Source: Vulcanimicrobiota bacterium (GTDB lineage: Bacteria > Vulcanimicrobiota > JAJTBE01). Taken from it: a stretch of DNA of 64,000 nucleotides. How positions within the stretch are numbered: the first letter of the stretch is position 1; each line of letters starts with the position of its first letter. This document shows, in pieces, positions 61,497 to 64,000 of this stretch. The stretch spans positions 1 through 64,000 of the forward strand of contig JAIORV010000069.1 in the NCBI GenBank assembly GCA_021107945.1, written 5' to 3'. The translations under genes were made by a program, and so were the position numbers. The notes beneath the pieces were generated by a model. The model was not told the DNA's origin. It searched no databases and was given only the letters and a program-made list of their open reading frames with translations.

Positions 61497-64000
61497 ATGA
61501 GTGACGAGTCTCTGAAAAAAGAAGTAATTATTGATATTGAAGCTAAAGATGAAGAAGTAATTGCTGATGCTGATGTTGAAGATGAAGATGATGTTGAAGA
61601 TGAAAAGGAAACAATCGAGGTTGATCTTGAATCTGCCGGACTTACAAGAAAAAGCACAGGTGATGTTGATATAGCGGATGAAATGAAAGATTTCTCTGCC
61701 AGAATTGAGGATCTTGAAGAAGAAAAGGAAGAAATCGTACGGCGAGTATCAATGTCTATAGGCGATTCAAAGCTGGCTCTTGAGAACTCGGATCGCTCTC
61801 TCAAAGATATCAAGCGTTTGAAAAAAGAAGTAAAGAAGACGATTTCAAAATTCGAGAATAAGGTTGAAGAGTTTATCGAGAAAAGTTCCGATGGCGGAGA
61901 AGCATTGAAGGGAATCGAAAAGCTTGAGTCGGACATAGCGACCATGAAGAATAATGTGTCGGAGCTCGAAGAGGGCATGGGGAAAAACGAAGGAATAGTT
62001 GAGATAAAGAATGATTTTGAAGATCTGAAAGAATCATATAAGGATAAATTTAGCATAACCGAAGATAAAATGGCCGAGTTGAAAGGGTTCCTTGCCATGA
62101 ATCTTGATGAGCTTGAGCAAAAGTTTGGCGGGTTCAGAGAAGATATAGCGGAAAGATTTGAAAAAGTCGATGAGAGAGTCGATGAAAATCTATCGGGTAA
62201 GGTGGATGAACTTGAAGTTAAATTCAAATCCGTGGTGGAGGACTTCAGGAAAGACCTGGAAGAATTACAACAAGTCAGGGAAAAAGCTGACCTTGCCGCG
62301 AATAAAATAGAAGAAATCGAGCAAAAGGAACTGGGGCAGGAAAGTAGGATTGAAGACATATCAAGTTCTATTGATCAACTGGAAGATAAATTTAATACCA
62401 AGATCACCGAACATGAGGAAGAGTTTAATCTAAAGTTATACGAACATGAAGAAATAATCAAAGAAACCACCGAAAAAATCAATAAAATCATCACGGAGAG
62501 GATTGATGAAATAGACAATCGCCTTGGTCAAGTCAAGGAAAAGATGGAGAAGGAAATTCACGAAAACCTTGAGCCTCTTCGTAATGAAGTAAAAGATATA
62601 TCTGGTGATCTCGATGAAAAATTGCAACCTTTCAGGGATGAGATCGAGACTGCAAAAACACACTTAGAAGAGGAATTGATAAAAGTGAAAGATTCCTGGA
62701 AAAAACTTGATGAAGTTGTATCTGATTCCGGCGGGGCGATGGAAATCGCTCAAAAGGCGAAAGAGAGTCTCCACAGGATGGAAGAGGAGATTACTTCCTC
62801 GATTGATAAAATTGATAAACTGATGTTCGGTATCAAGGAGAACACACTCAAGACAGATTCAAACTACGAGAAGATAAACCTGACTGTAAAATTGATAGAC
62901 GAGGCCCGTGAAAGAATCAAGGGAATCCAGGCTCCTTCACCGCAAGCCCTGGCAACCGTTGCCGCAGGGGTGACGGAATTGGATGGGGAATTGTTCTTCA
63001 CAACAAAAGAGATAATGGTGGCACCGGACACCTCGGAATTGGGATTTGATTTGGACGATTTACTCCAGGTTATGATAAAGCACGAAGCTTCCGACTTGCA
63101 CCTGAAATCGGGATCACCTCCAACAGTCAGAATGGAGGGCGAATTGATCCCCGTCGGCAGTCAGATTTTGACAGATAATGATTGCAAGATGCTGACCCTC
63201 TCAGCGATGAATCAACACCAGCGAAAACAGCTTGCAAAAAGGATGGAAGTTGACTTTGCCTATGCAATACCCACGGCGCGATTCCGTGTGAACGCATTCC
63301 TTCAGAAACAATCGGTCAGCGCATCGTTCAGACTTCTGCGTACCGATATTCCCACGGTGGAAGAATTAAATCTGCCTGAAACACTCAAGAAATTATGTGA
63401 GAATAATCACGGACTTATACTTGTTACAGGACCTGCCGGATCCGGTAAATCCACTACGCTTGCCTCCATGATAAACTATATTAACGAAACCAAGAAAATG
63501 CATATTATTACTATCGAAGATCCCATCGAATTCGTTCACCAGGATAAGATGAGTATAATTACCCAGAGAGAGGTAGGCACTGATACGGAATCATTTCCCG
63601 TCGCGCTCAAACAAGCACTCAGACAGGATCCCAATGTCATACTCATCGGAGAAATGAGAGATCCCGAAACAATTATGACAGCAGTTATAGCGGCGGAAAC
63701 AGGACACCTTGTGCTTTCAACATTACATACACCCAATACAATTCAGGCAATTAACCGAATTATCGACGTTTTCTCCGGCGATATGCAAAAACAGTTCAGA
63801 CTTCTTCTCTCCAACACATTAAGAGGCGTCGTCTCACAAAGACTTCTCAACAGAACCGATGAGGGCGGACGTATTCCCACGGTCGAAGTGATGGTAGTTA
63901 CTCCAACGATAGCAAGTCTCATGTTGGAAGAGAAAACAAATGAGATATATACGCATATGGTTCAGGGCGGAACAGAAGGCATGCAGACATTCACACAATC
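61497..64000 (+). CDS. PilT-type twitching ATPase with long coiled-coil N-terminus (partial)
   Basis: 834 codons are visible from the ATG at 61497 (GAAGGGGTGG site); the 3' end lies beyond the window. Residues ~1-45 are acidic, ~60-490 are a long coiled coil (for example LEEEKEEIVRRVSMSIGDSK, LDELEQKFGGFREDIAERFE). The PilT ATPase starts near residue 510 (FDLDDLLQVMIKHEASDLHL) with Walker A GPAGSGKST near 642, the Asp box ITIEDPIEFVHQD, Walker B VILIGEMRDPET near 714 and His box GHLVLSTLHTPN near 737. PilT retracts type IV pili as a hexamer. Typical PilT is ~350 residues, so this is a large N-terminal extension. Confidence 0.85.
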   Translation, partial: MSDESLKKEVIIDIEAKDEEVIADADVEDEDDVEDEKETIEVDLESAGLTRKSTGDVDIADEMKDFSARIEDLEEEKEEIVRRVSMSIGDSKLALENSDRSLKDIKRLKKEVKKTISKFENKVEEFIEKSSDGGEALKGIEKLESDIATMKNNVSELEEGMGKNEGIVEIKNDFEDLKESYKDKFSITEDKMAELKGFLAMNLDELEQKFGGFREDIAERFEKVDERVDENLSGKVDELEVKFKSVVEDFRKDLEELQQVREKADLAANKIEEIEQKELGQESRIEDISSSIDQLEDKFNTKITEHEEEFNLKLYEHEEIIKETTEKINKIITERIDEIDNRLGQVKEKMEKEIHENLEPLRNEVKDISGDLDEKLQPFRDEIETAKTHLEEELIKVKDSWKKLDEVVSDSGGAMEIAQKAKESLHRMEEEITSSIDKIDKLMFGIKENTLKTDSNYEKINLTVKLIDEARERIKGIQAPSPQALATVAAGVTELDGELFFTTKEIMVAPDTSELGFDLDDLLQVMIKHEASDLHLKSGSPPTVRMEGELIPVGSQILTDNDCKMLTLSAMNQHQRKQLAKRMEVDFAYAIPTARFRVNAFLQKQSVSASFRLLRTDIPTVEELNLPETLKKLCENNHGLILVTGPAGSGKSTTLASMINYINETKKMHIITIEDPIEFVHQDKMSIITQREVGTDTESFPVALKQALRQDPNVILIGEMRDPETIMTAVIAAETGHLVLSTLHTPNTIQAINRIIDVFSGDMQKQFRLLLSNTLRGVVSQRLLNRTDEGGRIPTVEVMVVTPTIASLMLEEKTNEIYTHMVQGGTEGMQTFTQ

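Noticed and set aside
61316-62359. Long Ser-rich minus-strand open frame opposite hutH and the PilT-type gene
   Set aside because: It is the complement of a Glu/Lys-rich coiled-coil coding region; the composition is an artefact and no start signal is seen.

Overview
The window looks like chromosome of an uncultivated, moderately AT-rich bacterium. It has many tetratricopeptide (TPR) proteins, zinc-ribbon proteins joined to kinase-like, SPFH or ankyrin modules, a pseudopilin-like secreted protein, an unusual IleRS and intergenic gaps full of short dispersed repeats. This mix recalls candidate phyla such as Xenobia/Eremiobacterota or Riflebacteria/Wallbacteria. That placement is only an impression: there is no rRNA or marker set to test it. 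Starts at TTG or GTG with good ribosome binding sites are common.

Layout. 0.3-9 kb: a methyltransferase, a glycine-zipper protein, a two-gene module of an SMC-like ATPase and a PD-(D/E)XK-like protein, a RiPP-maturase-type radical SAM enzyme next to a decayed DNA methyltransferase, and small or secreted proteins. 9-16 kb: a minus-strand set resembling a peptide-modification (RiPP-like) locus: U32 peptidase, PqqD/RRE, radical SAM, an S26 signal-peptidase-like domain fused to TPRs, then a PaaK-like ligase, a 98-residue protein and a TPR protein. 16-36 kb: housekeeping and scaffold genes (ileS variant, DnaJ-TPR, TPR, GNAT, ACT, HEAT, trpS, tRNA-Met, pdxS, aeRF1-like factor, FecR-like). 35-46 kb: PLP enzyme, GT39-like membrane protein, ROK kinase, DUF3800-like protein, a hybrid histidine kinase and mazG. 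46-56 kb: zinc-ribbon/ankyrin protein, a pseudokinase-like protein with a PQQ propeller, a second glycine-zipper protein, two overlapping paralogues with proteasome-type Ntn-hydrolase features, a TFIIB-type zinc-ribbon protein, and a three-gene SPFH operon. 56-58 kb: an AT-rich type II restriction-modification system (C-R-M) of BglII/BstYI type. 58-64 kb: ybeY with a DgkA-PAP2 fusion, hutH, and a PilT-type ATPase with a very long coiled-coil N-terminus that runs off the window.

The best candidates for an undescribed system are the paired proteasome-like proteins at 49896-52024. One has Thr directly after Met plus Asp and Lys near the expected positions; the other lacks the Thr and Lys, suggesting a catalytic/non-catalytic pair. 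Next come the PqqD/U32/radical SAM/S26-TPR locus and the ATPase plus PD-(D/E)XK pair. Domain calls are from reading the translated sequence by eye; no database search was possible.
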